A stretch of DNA of 13,973 nucleotides from the NCBI GenBank assembly GCA_018066825.1, contig JAGPVU010000002.1, positions 1 to 13,973 on the forward strand, read 5' to 3'. This document shows positions 8,023 through 13,973 of this stretch, piece after piece. A model generated the notes under the pieces. That model saw only the letters and a program-made list of their open reading frames with translations. It did no database searches and had not been told where the DNA came from. A program made the position numbers and the translations under genes. This DNA comes from Cycloclasticus sp. GTDB taxonomy: Bacteria; Pseudomonadota; Gammaproteobacteria; Methylococcales; Cycloclasticaceae. Each line of letters opens with the position of its first letter. Within the stretch, counting starts at the first letter, position 1.

Positions 8023-8247
8023 TTATGTGTTATGACTGCCGTCACACCAAGGCAAGTTGGCGGAGTTGCCGCAGCCACAAACGTACAGTTGCTTGTCTCG
8101 ATCAACCGTATAGACTAAAGGTCGCTGATCAGTTTTTTTGTGGCTACCGTCGCAATAGGGGGCTTTAGCCGATTTACCGCACTGGCAAAGGTAAATTTCC
8201 TCACCTTGTTTAGCATCAATAATATGTGGAAAGTTTTTGCTATACAC
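8023..8247 (-). CDS. Double CDGSH-type iron-sulfur protein
   Basis: A 74-residue protein made almost entirely of two CDGSH motifs. Each should bind a [2Fe-2S] cluster with three Cys and one His, as in mitoNEET and MiNT-like proteins. Ligands are Cys21, Cys23, Cys32 and His36 for the first (YCDGSH at 31-36), and Cys57, Cys59, Cys68 and His72 for the second (WCDGSH at 67-72). Both have the C-x-C-x8-C-x3-H spacing. Such proteins are linked to redox sensing or iron-sulfur transfer. No membrane anchor is present, so it should be cytoplasmic. The start is GTG, supported by AGGAG at 8259-8255 with a 7-nt spacer. It is the first gene of a run continuing 19 nt later with the UPF0149-type gene, then DUF1853 and TraB-family genes. 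The partner protein is unknown. Confidence 0.93.
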   Translation of the reverse strand: MYSKNFPHIIDAKQGEEIYLCQCGKSAKAPYCDGSHKKTDQRPLVYTVDRDKQLYVCGCGNSANLPWCDGSHNT

Positions 8248-8254
8248 CGTGTGA

Positions 8255-8259
8255 CTCCT
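8255..8259 (-). promoter_or_regulatory. Ribosome binding site supporting a GTG start
   Basis: AGGAG on the minus strand with a 7-nt spacer to GTG at 8247. It makes the non-ATG start of the CDGSH gene secure and marks the first strongly initiated gene of the four-gene run. Confidence 0.75.
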
Positions 8260-8387
8260 GATAAAAATGAAAGAATGGCTTGAGCGGGTTTAAGCTGTAA
8301 TAATAAAGGATAAAAACAATTAAGTATGCCGTTAAGCGAGTTTTACTTCAACGAATCTACAAGCTACAAACATTAAGCCATCTTGAG

Positions 8388-8428
8388 TTGTCAGTGGGTT
8401 GGTTTGGGCTAAATAATAATAGGAAAGG
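8388..8428 (+). promoter_or_regulatory. Candidate promoter and ribosome binding site of the alanine/glycine symporter gene
   Basis: TTGTCA at 8388-8393 and AATAAT at 8412-8417 each match the sigma-70 boxes at five of six positions, with an 18-bp spacer. AGGAAAGG at 8421-8428 is a strong ribosome binding site just before the ATG at 8431. The predicted start of transcription (about 8424) would cut into that site, so either the leader is very short or the real promoter lies elsewhere. The rest of the 183-bp divergent gap (8248-8430) shows no riboswitch or clear hairpin. Confidence 0.35.
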
Positions 8429-8430
8429 AT

Positions 8431-9774
8431 ATGGACGCATTAACGCAACTGTTGCAAACGATTAGCGGTATTGTCTGGGGGCCAATTGTATTGATTTTGC
8501 TATTAGGGACGGGGCTATATTTAATGGTAGGCCTGTTTTTTATGCCCATCAGGCAGTTACCAGCGGCGTTCAGTTTAATGTGGCGAGGCCGCCAAAGTAA
8601 TGCCTTGGCCGATGGTGAAATAAGTCCATTTAATGCATTGATGACCTCGCTCGCGGCAACCATCGGCACTGGTAATATCGCTGGGGTCGCCACAGCGATA
8701 TTTCTAGGGGGGCCGGGCGCTATTTTTTGGATGTGGCTAACCGCACTGGTTGGTATGGCCACAAAGTATGCCGAGGCCGTATTGGCGGTTAATTACCGAG
8801 AAATTGATGAAAATGGCGCCTACGTCGGTGGGCCGATGTATTACATCAAAAATGGTCTGGGTAAAAATTGGCAATGGCTGGGCGCGGTGTTTGCTTTTTT
8901 TGGCTCGGTAGCCGCTTTTGGTATTGGTAATACTGTTCAGGCTAATTCCGTTGCCGATGTGCTTAATAGCACACTCAATACCCCAGTTTGGGCGACAGGG
9001 TTGGTGATGGCGCTTATTGTTTATTTGGTCTTGCTGGGCGGTATTAAAAGGATCGCTCAAGTAGCCGCAAAGCTGGTTCCATTTATGGCCATTGCTTACG
9101 TGGTGGGTGCGGGTATCATTATCATTCAACGCTTAGACTCGGTACCAACGGCCTTGCAGTTGATCGTTAATGACGCGTTTACTGGCACGGCAGCAGCAGG
9201 TGGGTTTGCAGGCGCTGGGGTAATGGCGGCGATACGCTTTGGCGTAGCACGGGGTGTTTTTTCTAATGAGGCCGGTCTTGGAACAGCACCTATTGCCCAC
9301 GCAGCAGCAAAAACTAATAACCCAGTTGAACAAGGAAAAATTGCCATGCTCGGCACGTTTATCGACACGATTATTATTTGTACGATGACGGCGCTAGTGA
9401 TTATCTTAACCGGCAGCTGGACCAGTGGTGAAACGGGCGCCTCGTTGTCTGCTTACGCATTTAATAGGGGTCTGCCGGGCGTGGGTGAGTATGTGGTAAG
9501 TTTTGGCTTGGCTATTTTTGCTTTAACGACGCTATTGGGCTGGAGTTATTACGGCGAACGATGCGCAGAATATTTATGGGGCGTTAGGATCATCCCATGG
9601 TATCGGGTAGCGTGGGTGCTGGCGATTCCTTTGGGTGCGATGATGGAATTAAATTTACTGTGGTTATTGGCCGACGTTTTAAACGGTTTGATGGCGATTC
9701 CTAATCTACTGGCTTTACTATTACTCAGTCCAGTCGTTTTTAAACTGAGTAGAAAGCCAAGTAACGTGATTTAG
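8431..9774 (+). CDS. Alanine/glycine:cation symporter (AGCS family)
   Basis: Inner-membrane secondary transporter importing alanine and/or glycine with Na+ or H+. The 447-residue protein is of normal length and strongly hydrophobic, with about ten or eleven membrane segments. Family signatures are SLAATIGTGNIAGVATAI (73-90), GGPGAIFWMW (93-102), the loop YVGGPMYYI (131-139), and GVARGVFSNEAGLGTAPIAH (271-290). The first and last line the substrate and sodium sites in characterised members. The ATG at 8431 follows a strong AGGAAAGG. Substrate preference and coupling ion cannot be decided from sequence. Its stop overlaps the stop of the convergent DUF1249 gene by 4 bp, and an 8-bp inverted repeat lies within its last codons. 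It appears to be transcribed alone. Confidence 0.95.
   Translation: MDALTQLLQTISGIVWGPIVLILLLGTGLYLMVGLFFMPIRQLPAAFSLMWRGRQSNALADGEISPFNALMTSLAATIGTGNIAGVATAIFLGGPGAIFWMWLTALVGMATKYAEAVLAVNYREIDENGAYVGGPMYYIKNGLGKNWQWLGAVFAFFGSVAAFGIGNTVQANSVADVLNSTLNTPVWATGLVMALIVYLVLLGGIKRIAQVAAKLVPFMAIAYVVGAGIIIIQRLDSVPTALQLIVNDAFTGTAAAGGFAGAGVMAAIRFGVARGVFSNEAGLGTAPIAHAAAKTNNPVEQGKIAMLGTFIDTIIICTMTALVIILTGSWTSGETGASLSAYAFNRGLPGVGEYVVSFGLAIFALTTLLGWSYYGERCAEYLWGVRIIPWYRVAWVLAIPLGAMMELNLLWLLADVLNGLMAIPNLLALLLLSPVVFKLSRKPSNVI
9722..9751. repeat. Inverted repeat inside the 3' end of the symporter gene
   Basis: TACTCAGT at 9722-9729 and ACTGAGTA at 9744-9751 form a perfect 8-bp stem with a 14-nt loop, ending 20 bp before the overlapping stop codons of two convergent genes. 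It could slow or end transcription from either side, but no T-run follows the stem on either strand and the arms are coding sequence, so chance is quite possible. Confidence 0.3.
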
Positions 9775-10187
9775 GCGTTAACGGCATGGCTGGTATCACG
9801 ATTGACGGTTGATAGTTTAAGTTGAAAGGTGAGCCATTTTTCCAAAAAATAATTGAGATCCCATTTTTTGTTTAACATGTCTTTGGCAGATTGCCGTGCC
9901 GTGCTGCGTTGAAATATGGTCCCTTGCACGCTGATCACCTCGACCGATTTTGTATCTAGATAGACGCGGCACTTAAATTGAGGACTGGATAGGTCTTGCT
10001 CATAACCTTGGTGGTACAGTGTGAGGGTATGGGTAAAGGGGCCGCTTTCGAGCAGCTTGGATCTAATCGTGGTGTTAATGACGGATGGGTTAAGCAGGGG
10101 TGTTAGCTTAAGCAATAAGTCATAGTTTTTTTCGCACAGCATTTGCAGGCAAAAGGACTTATTAATAGGCCTGACTTGACTCAACAT
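9771..10187 (-). CDS. DUF1249 (YqiB-like) protein
   Basis: A 138-residue protein matching DUF1249, the family of E. coli YqiB. The hallmark near the N-terminus is MLCEKNYDLLLKLTPLL (16-32), corresponding to the RLCEMNFSQLRRLLP block of YqiB. It is followed by beta-rich segments (HTLTLYHQG, FKCRVYLDTKSVEVISVQ) and a C-terminal helix with NYFLEKWLTFQL, like YqiB's NQFLADWL. The function of this family is unknown, and no membrane segment or signal is visible. The ATG at 10187 overlaps the stop of the QueD-family gene by one base (TAATG), a classic sign of translational coupling. In E. coli yqiB lies near nudF and cpdA, so the neighbourhood here is different. Its stop overlaps that of the convergent symporter gene by 4 bp. 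Confidence 0.85.
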   Translation of the reverse strand: MLSQVRPINKSFCLQMLCEKNYDLLLKLTPLLNPSVINTTIRSKLLESGPFTHTLTLYHQGYEQDLSSPQFKCRVYLDTKSVEVISVQGTIFQRSTARQSAKDMLNKKWDLNYFLEKWLTFQLKLSTVNRDTSHAVNA

Positions 10188-10591
10188 TAAGGTCTTGAGT
10201 AGCTAGCGTATGCGCTTTCGGTTTCCCATATTGAGACTTCTTTGACAGGAAATTGACCTTCTACCATGTAATCAAAAATCATTTTTGCTAAAAACTCTGC
10301 AGTTGGATGATCTTCAACCACTAAGACGCGCTCACCGGCTTGTTGCAAGCTCGCTAAGATAGGGTCATCTTTATGCAATAACATATTGTGATCTAAGGTG
10401 TCGTCGATCCAGCTACCTGCGTACGCGCTGATGTCTGAAAAGTCACAGATCATGCCTTGCTCATTAAGTGTTTCGGAAGAAAAGCTGATAGAAACACGAG
10501 CAGAGTGACCATGAAGGTGGCGGCATCTACCTGGGTGGTTCATCAAACGATGGCCGTAACAAAAATTAAGGTTTTTGGTAATGGTGTACAA
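10187..10591 (-). CDS. queD: 6-carboxytetrahydropterin synthase / 6-pyruvoyl-tetrahydropterin synthase family protein
   Basis: Cytoplasmic zinc enzyme of the PTPS/QueD family. QueD converts dihydroneopterin triphosphate to 6-carboxytetrahydropterin in queuosine synthesis. The 134-residue product has zinc ligands His14, His27 and His29 within GHRLMNHPG and CRHLHGH. The catalytic Cys is at 23 in C-x3-HGH, and the catalytic Asp67-His68 pair is in LDHNMLL. PTAEFLAKMI (96-105) and IWETESAYASY (121-131) follow, with Glu123 as probable pterin anchor. Cys rather than Glu at position 23 argues against the folate-type PTPS-III. No queC, queE or folE lies nearby, so the queuosine role is inferred from family alone. 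The start is TTG at 10591: an in-frame stop lies four codons upstream, and only a weak AGAG precedes it. It lies between PilZ (24 nt upstream) and DUF1249 (1-nt overlap). Confidence 0.85.
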   Translation of the reverse strand: MYTITKNLNFCYGHRLMNHPGRCRHLHGHSARVSISFSSETLNEQGMICDFSDISAYAGSWIDDTLDHNMLLHKDDPILASLQQAGERVLVVEDHPTAEFLAKMIFDYMVEGQFPVKEVSIWETESAYASYSRP

Positions 10592-10615
10592 ATTATTTCT
10601 CTAAAACGTGGTTTA

Positions 10616-10915
10616 TTAACTGCCTTTAATGCCTTCGATGGTCGCGGCAATTTCGTATTCGTCATTATCTACTGGCACAACACGAATTACCTCGATAAGT
10701 GCGTTAAGCGGTGGGGTCACATTATTAACGGGCATTACCGATATTTCTAACGACGAGCCTTGTGTTAGTTTGTCACTGGTTCTAAAAAGAATACCGGCAG
10801 CACTTAAATTAATGCTATGCCCGGTTCCTTTATCTCCAGTACCTAAGTGAGAAAACTCCATGTGGCACTCGGCGTTCATTCGTATAAATTTACGATGGTT
10901 AGTTGATACGAGCAT
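10616..10915 (-). CDS. Single-domain PilZ protein (probable c-di-GMP receptor)
   Basis: A 99-residue protein consisting of one PilZ domain. Both c-di-GMP-binding motifs are present: RKFIR at 8-12 fits RxxxR, and NLSAAG at 36-41 fits (D/N)xSxxG. It should therefore bind the second messenger rather than being a degenerate PilZ. The rest follows the PilZ beta-barrel pattern, with GILFRTS, SSLEISVMPV, LNALIEVIRVV and EYEIAATIEGI. It has no attached output domain, so it must act through a partner, which cannot be named from here. The start ATG at 10915 has AGAGG at 10927-10923 with a 7-nt spacer. It is first in a probable operon with the QueD-family gene, 24 nt downstream, and DUF1249. Confidence 0.9.
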   Translation of the reverse strand: MLVSTNHRKFIRMNAECHMEFSHLGTGDKGTGHSINLSAAGILFRTSDKLTQGSSLEISVMPVNNVTPPLNALIEVIRVVPVDNDEYEIAATIEGIKGS

Positions 10916-11091
10916 ATTAAAACCTCTTCGTCATTAATGAAAAGTTACCAAATCCAGTGTAGCTCAAAATACAAAAAAAAGTGTTATCGATTTTGCATTT
11001 TATTAAAACAGAAGGTCCTTATGTAAAAAAATAAAAACGAATAAACTGGTTGCCAAAACAACAAGCCATAGTTTGAATATGCTTTATCACG

Positions 11092-11110
11092 GTAGTTTTA
11101 GCTAAACTAC
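11092..11110. repeat. Short inverted repeat, possible operator
   Basis: GTAGTTT and AAACTAC flank a 5-base centre (TAGCT), giving a perfect 7-bp dyad about 150 bp upstream of phaB and 180 bp upstream of the PilZ gene. The size suits a dimeric regulator. It has no T-tract after it, so it is less like a terminator. No regulator binding site known to me matches it. Confidence 0.35.
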
Positions 11111-11113
11111 GGA

Positions 11114-11236
11114 ATGAAAATCGTTGTCGTGCATGACTTAAAATACACTGAAACTTATTCATCGTTATGCAAAGATGTGACCTATGCGATCATTTTAAAT
11201 TGTAGTAAGCTAAAACGACTGTTTATGGCAGGTTGA
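11114..11236 (+). CDS. Possible 40-residue small protein upstream of phaB
   Basis: An ATG at 11114, with GGA directly before it as a weak and too-close ribosome binding site, opens 40 codons (starting MKIVVVHDLKY) that stop 21 nt before phaB. It contains a plausible hydrophobic stretch (VTYAIIL), but there is no recognisable family. An open frame of this length in AT-rich non-coding DNA is easily due to chance. Listed so that it can be checked for conservation. Confidence 0.15.
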   Translation: MKIVVVHDLKYTETYSSLCKDVTYAIILNCSKLKRLFMAG

Positions 11237-11257
11237 CTTTATATTAAGGGGATCAGG

Positions 11258-11995
11258 ATGAATCAAAGGGTGGCTTTAGTTACAGGTGGTACAGGTGGTA
11301 TTGGTGAGGCGATATGCAAACGTTTTATTGAAGATGGTTATAAAGTGGTCGCTGCATACAATAACAAGGAAAAAGCAGAAGCTTGGCAAGTCGCTCAACG
11401 GCAAGCAGGGCTTGATATCGATATTGTGTCTTGCCCAGTGACAGACTTTGATGCTTGCGGTGCTGCTATCAAATGGGTAGAAGACCACGTGGGGCCAATT
11501 GATATATTGGTCAATAACGCCGGTATTACCAAGGACGGTGCGTTTAAAAAAATGACCGCTGAACGTTGGGATGCGGTTATCGATACCAATTTAAACAGCG
11601 TGTTCAATATGACGCGACAAGTATTTGAAGGAATGATGGAAAGAGGCTTTGGTCGTATCATTAATATTTCCTCGATTAATGGTCAGATGGGGCAATTTGG
11701 ACAGTGTAATTATTCTGCTGCTAAGGCGGGGATGCACGGTTTTACAAAGTCATTGGCGAGAGAGACCGCGCGTAAAGGCGTTACGGTCAACACCTTATCG
11801 CCCGGTTATGTGGCCACACCCATGGTGATGGCAATTGCCGAAGAAGTTCGTCAGCAAATTGAACAAGGTATACCGATGGGACGACTAAGTACGGCGGAAG
11901 AAATTGCCCACGGTGTTTCATTTTTAGCCAGTGAATTGTCGAGCTATACAACCGGTTCCGAACTCAGCATCAATGGTGGCCTATTTATGCATTAA
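11258..11995 (+). CDS. phaB: Acetoacetyl-CoA reductase PhaB (NADPH-dependent)
   Basis: Cytoplasmic short-chain dehydrogenase that reduces acetoacetyl-CoA to (R)-3-hydroxybutyryl-CoA, the monomer for polyhydroxybutyrate. At 245 residues it is almost the same length as Cupriavidus PhaB (246) and shares its diagnostic blocks. These are the nucleotide-binding TGGTGGIG (9-16), VNNAGITKDG (85-94), WDAVIDTNLNSVFN (104-117), and NISSINGQMGQFGQCNYSAAKAG with Ser139, Tyr152 and Lys156 as the catalytic residues. VTVNTLSPGYVAT and the C-terminal SINGGLFMH also match. The GQ-x-GQFGQ segment before the active-site Tyr separates PhaB from FabG-type reductases, which use acyl-ACP. The ATG has AAGGGG 6 nt upstream. 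acs follows 45 nt later with no terminator between. No phaA, phaC or phasin gene is visible here. Confidence 0.93.
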   Translation: MNQRVALVTGGTGGIGEAICKRFIEDGYKVVAAYNNKEKAEAWQVAQRQAGLDIDIVSCPVTDFDACGAAIKWVEDHVGPIDILVNNAGITKDGAFKKMTAERWDAVIDTNLNSVFNMTRQVFEGMMERGFGRIINISSINGQMGQFGQCNYSAAKAGMHGFTKSLARETARKGVTVNTLSPGYVATPMVMAIAEEVRQQIEQGIPMGRLSTAEEIAHGVSFLASELSSYTTGSELSINGGLFMH

Positions 11996-12040
11996 AATAG
12001 GGATACGCCTATAAAATTAAAAGAAATTAGAGGAGATATT

Positions 12041-13973
12041 ATGACAGGCAATAAGGTGTATAGCGTTCCGGTTGATGCAGCTGCGCACACGTTTATTGAT
12101 AAACAAACGTATCAAACTGAATACTGGCGCTCGCTAGATGACACTGAAGGCTTTTGGGCTGAAAAAGCAAAACAGTTTTTAAGTTGGTCTAAAGATTGGG
12201 ACACGACACTCTCGTATGATTTTCCAAAGGGCGAAATCAACTGGTTTGCCGGTGGTAAACTGAATGTCAGCGTCAATTGCCTAGACCGGCATTTGGAAAC
12301 GCGCGGTGAGCAAGCCGCTATTATTTGGGAAAGTGACGACCCAAAAACAGATAAGACTTATAGCTATAAAGAGCTGCATGAAAAAGTCTGTCGTTTTGCC
12401 AACGGGCTAAAATCATTAGGTGTTAATAAAGGTGACCGAGTGTGTATTTATATGCCAATGGTTGCTGAAGCGGCAATTGCAATGCTTGCGTGCGCTAGGA
12501 TTGGTGCGGTTCATTCAGTCGTTTTTGGTGGCTTCTCGGCGGACGCGTTGAAAGATCGTATCATCGATTCTGAAGCGGTTATGGTTATTACCGCAGATGA
12601 AAGTGTTCGTGGTGGTAAAAACATACCGTTGAAAGCGAACGCTGATCAGGCAACTAAACGTGCGCCATCAGTTAAACATACGGTGGTCATTAAACGGACG
12701 GGTGGTGATGTTGTTTGGTCTGAAGGGCGTGACGTTTGGTACCACGACCTTGTTAACCATGCATCGGCAGACTGTCCTGCCGAGGAGATGGACGCGGAAG
12801 ACCCGCTGTTTATTTTGTATACATCTGGTTCAACGGGAAAGCCGAAAGGTGTCGTGCACACGACCGGTGGTTATTTGTTACAGGCGGCTATGACACACAA
12901 GTATGTGTTCGATTACCATGAGGGGGATGTGTATTGGTGCACCGCTGATGTGGGCTGGGTCACCGGTCATTCGTATATCGTCTACGGCCCCTTAACTAAC
13001 GGTGCTAAAACACTTATGTTTGAAGGTGTGCCGACCTATCCTGATGCCTCACGCTTTTGGCGGGTGATCGAAAAACATAAGGTCAATATTTTTTATACAG
13101 CGCCAACGGCCATTCGCGCGCTTATGGCGAAAGGTGAGGCGTTTGTTAACACTTGCGACCTCAGTAGTCTCCGACTTTTAGGCAGTGTCGGTGAGCCGAT
13201 CAACCCAGAAGCATGGGAGTGGTATCACCGGGTTGTGGGTGCTGAACGCTGCCCCATCGTCGACACTTGGTGGCAAACGGAAACGGGTGGAATCTTAATT
13301 ACGCCTTTACCCGGAGCGACTGACCTTAAACCGGGTTCTGCCATGCAGCCTTTCTTTGGGGTAGAGCTGGGTTTGGTTGATGCGGAAGGAAAAGAGATAA
13401 ACGGTAACCCAGCTGAAGGTATCTTAATCATCAAGCGTCCTTGGCCGGGTATTGCTAGAACGCTCTATGGAGACCACCAACGTTTTATCGACACCTATTT
13501 TGCCAATTACCCAGGGAATTATTTTCCTGGTGATGGTGCTCGTCGAGATGTGGATGGACATTATTGGATTACAGGGCGGGTGGATGATGTTATCAATGTG
13601 TCGGGTCATCGCATGGGTACGGCGGAAGTGGAAAGCGCCCTCGTATTGCACCAAGCGGTGGCAGAGGCAGCCGTTGTGGGTTATCCGCACGATATCAAAG
13701 GGCAGGGTATCTATGCCTATGTCACCTTAATGGACGGCGTGGAGGCAAGCGAAGCGCTCAGAAAAGACTTGGTTGCTCACGTACGTAAAGAGATAGGCCC
13801 TATCGCCTCGCCAGACGTTATTCAATGGGCGCCGGGCTTACCAAAAACGCGTTCAGGTAAGATCATGCGTCGTATTTTACGTAAAATAGCCGAAAACTTA
13901 ATTGACGAGCTGGGTGATACGTCAACTTTAGCGGACCCGTCGGTTGTTAAAGACTTGGTTGCCCGTCGACCTA
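12041..13973 (+). CDS. acs: Acetyl-CoA synthetase (AMP-forming), 3' end outside the window
   Basis: Cytoplasmic enzyme that turns acetate, ATP and CoA into acetyl-CoA, AMP and pyrophosphate. The frame is open for 644 codons up to the window edge. E. coli Acs has 652, and the visible end (DTSTLADPSVV) matches the family C-terminus, so only a few codons are missing. Motifs are YTSGSTGKPKG at 260-270 (ATP-binding P-loop), GWVTGHSYIVYGPL, DTWWQTETGG from 408 with Trp411 in the acetate pocket, and RVDDVINVSGHRMG at the domain hinge. PKTRSGK at 601-607 ends in Lys607, the residue that is reversibly acetylated to switch the enzyme off in Salmonella. The Trp favours acetate over propionate. AGGAG at 12031-12035, 5 nt before the ATG, sets the start. 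Likely co-transcribed with phaB. Confidence 0.96.
   Translation, partial: MTGNKVYSVPVDAAAHTFIDKQTYQTEYWRSLDDTEGFWAEKAKQFLSWSKDWDTTLSYDFPKGEINWFAGGKLNVSVNCLDRHLETRGEQAAIIWESDDPKTDKTYSYKELHEKVCRFANGLKSLGVNKGDRVCIYMPMVAEAAIAMLACARIGAVHSVVFGGFSADALKDRIIDSEAVMVITADESVRGGKNIPLKANADQATKRAPSVKHTVVIKRTGGDVVWSEGRDVWYHDLVNHASADCPAEEMDAEDPLFILYTSGSTGKPKGVVHTTGGYLLQAAMTHKYVFDYHEGDVYWCTADVGWVTGHSYIVYGPLTNGAKTLMFEGVPTYPDASRFWRVIEKHKVNIFYTAPTAIRALMAKGEAFVNTCDLSSLRLLGSVGEPINPEAWEWYHRVVGAERCPIVDTWWQTETGGILITPLPGATDLKPGSAMQPFFGVELGLVDAEGKEINGNPAEGILIIKRPWPGIARTLYGDHQRFIDTYFANYPGNYFPGDGARRDVDGHYWITGRVDDVINVSGHRMGTAEVESALVLHQAVAEAAVVGYPHDIKGQGIYAYVTLMDGVEASEALRKDLVAHVRKEIGPIASPDVIQWAPGLPKTRSGKIMRRILRKIAENLIDELGDTSTLADPSVVKDLVARRP

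Larger units (their letters stand above)
10916..11257. promoter_or_regulatory. AT-rich divergent intergenic region between the PilZ gene and phaB
   Basis: The only gap above 300 bp in the window. It separates two divergent transcription units and so must hold both promoters. On the minus side TACACT (10961-10956) is a possible -10 for the PilZ gene, next to an eight-base A/T run (10973-10980). On the plus side AAGGGG at 11246-11251 is the phaB ribosome binding site; no confident -35/-10 pair stands out. A 7-bp inverted repeat lies at 11092-11110, and a 40-codon open frame at 11114-11236. I see no tRNA, riboswitch or terminator. Confidence 0.5.

Noticed and set aside
8004..8105. Extended N-terminus for the UPF0149-type protein reaching 8105
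   Set aside because: It would run through the end of the CDGSH gene in another frame. ATG 8003 has a ribosome binding site and gives the family-like start.
8248..8430. Glycine riboswitch upstream of the alanine/glycine symporter
   Set aside because: Such riboswitches are common before this gene family, but the conserved glycine-aptamer core sequences are not present and the gap shows no matching hairpins.
11012..11026. Palindrome AAGGTCCTT followed directly by ATGTAA (a start-stop pair)
   Set aside because: A 9-base palindrome and an adjacent start-stop in AT-rich DNA are expected by chance; nothing around them supports a regulatory role.
11176..11193. Possible CRP-like site TGTGA...TCA upstream of phaB
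   Set aside because: The right half-site does not fall at the required 6-bp spacing and is incomplete.
1..13973. Mobile element, defence island or CRISPR array
   Set aside because: No transposase, integrase, direct-repeat array, toxin-antitoxin pair or known defence gene was found. The gene content is housekeeping, and no abrupt change in composition was apparent by eye.

Overview
The window reads as a chromosomal housekeeping segment of a gammaproteobacterium of moderate, slightly AT-leaning composition. Several families present are typical of Gammaproteobacteria: a full-length PlsB acyltransferase, TtcA, a UPF0149/YecA-type protein, a DUF1853 protein and a DUF1249 (YqiB-like) protein. The PhaB reductase followed by Acs suggests a heterotroph that makes polyhydroxybutyrate and activates acetate. 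I cannot name the genus from sequence alone. I see no tRNA, rRNA, CRISPR array, insertion sequence, integrase or phage gene.

Layout, left to right. (1) 1-48: the first 16 codons of a response regulator on the minus strand. (2) 240-1986, minus: an ADP-ribosylglycohydrolase-fold protein followed 4 nt later by uracil-DNA glycosylase (ung). (3) 2084-5349, plus: ttcA (tRNA 2-thiocytidine synthesis) and plsB (first step of phospholipid synthesis), separated by 2 nt. (4) 5342-8247, minus: a compact four-gene run of a double-CDGSH iron-sulfur protein, a UPF0149/YecA-type protein, a DUF1853 protein and a TraB-family membrane protein. It converges on plsB with an 8-bp overlap. (5) 8431-9774, plus: an alanine/glycine:cation symporter. 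(6) 9771-10915, minus: PilZ, then a QueD/PTPS-family enzyme, then a DUF1249 protein, converging on the symporter with a 4-bp overlap. (7) 10916-11257: the only sizeable gap, 342 bp and AT-rich, holding a small inverted repeat and divergent promoters. (8) 11258 to the window end, plus: phaB and then acs, which lacks only its last few codons.

The genome is tightly packed. Both convergent gene pairs overlap at their stop codons, and spacings inside operons run from a 1-nt overlap to about 45 nt. Three minus-strand genes appear to start with TTG and one with GTG, so several N-termini depend on non-ATG starts.

I did not find a clear new defence or mobile system. The items most worth following are the CDGSH-YecA-DUF1853-TraB operon of poorly characterised proteins, the ADP-ribosylglycohydrolase homologue that lacks its metal-binding aspartates, a nuclease-like residue pattern in the DUF1853 protein, and the PilZ-QueD-DUF1249 operon.
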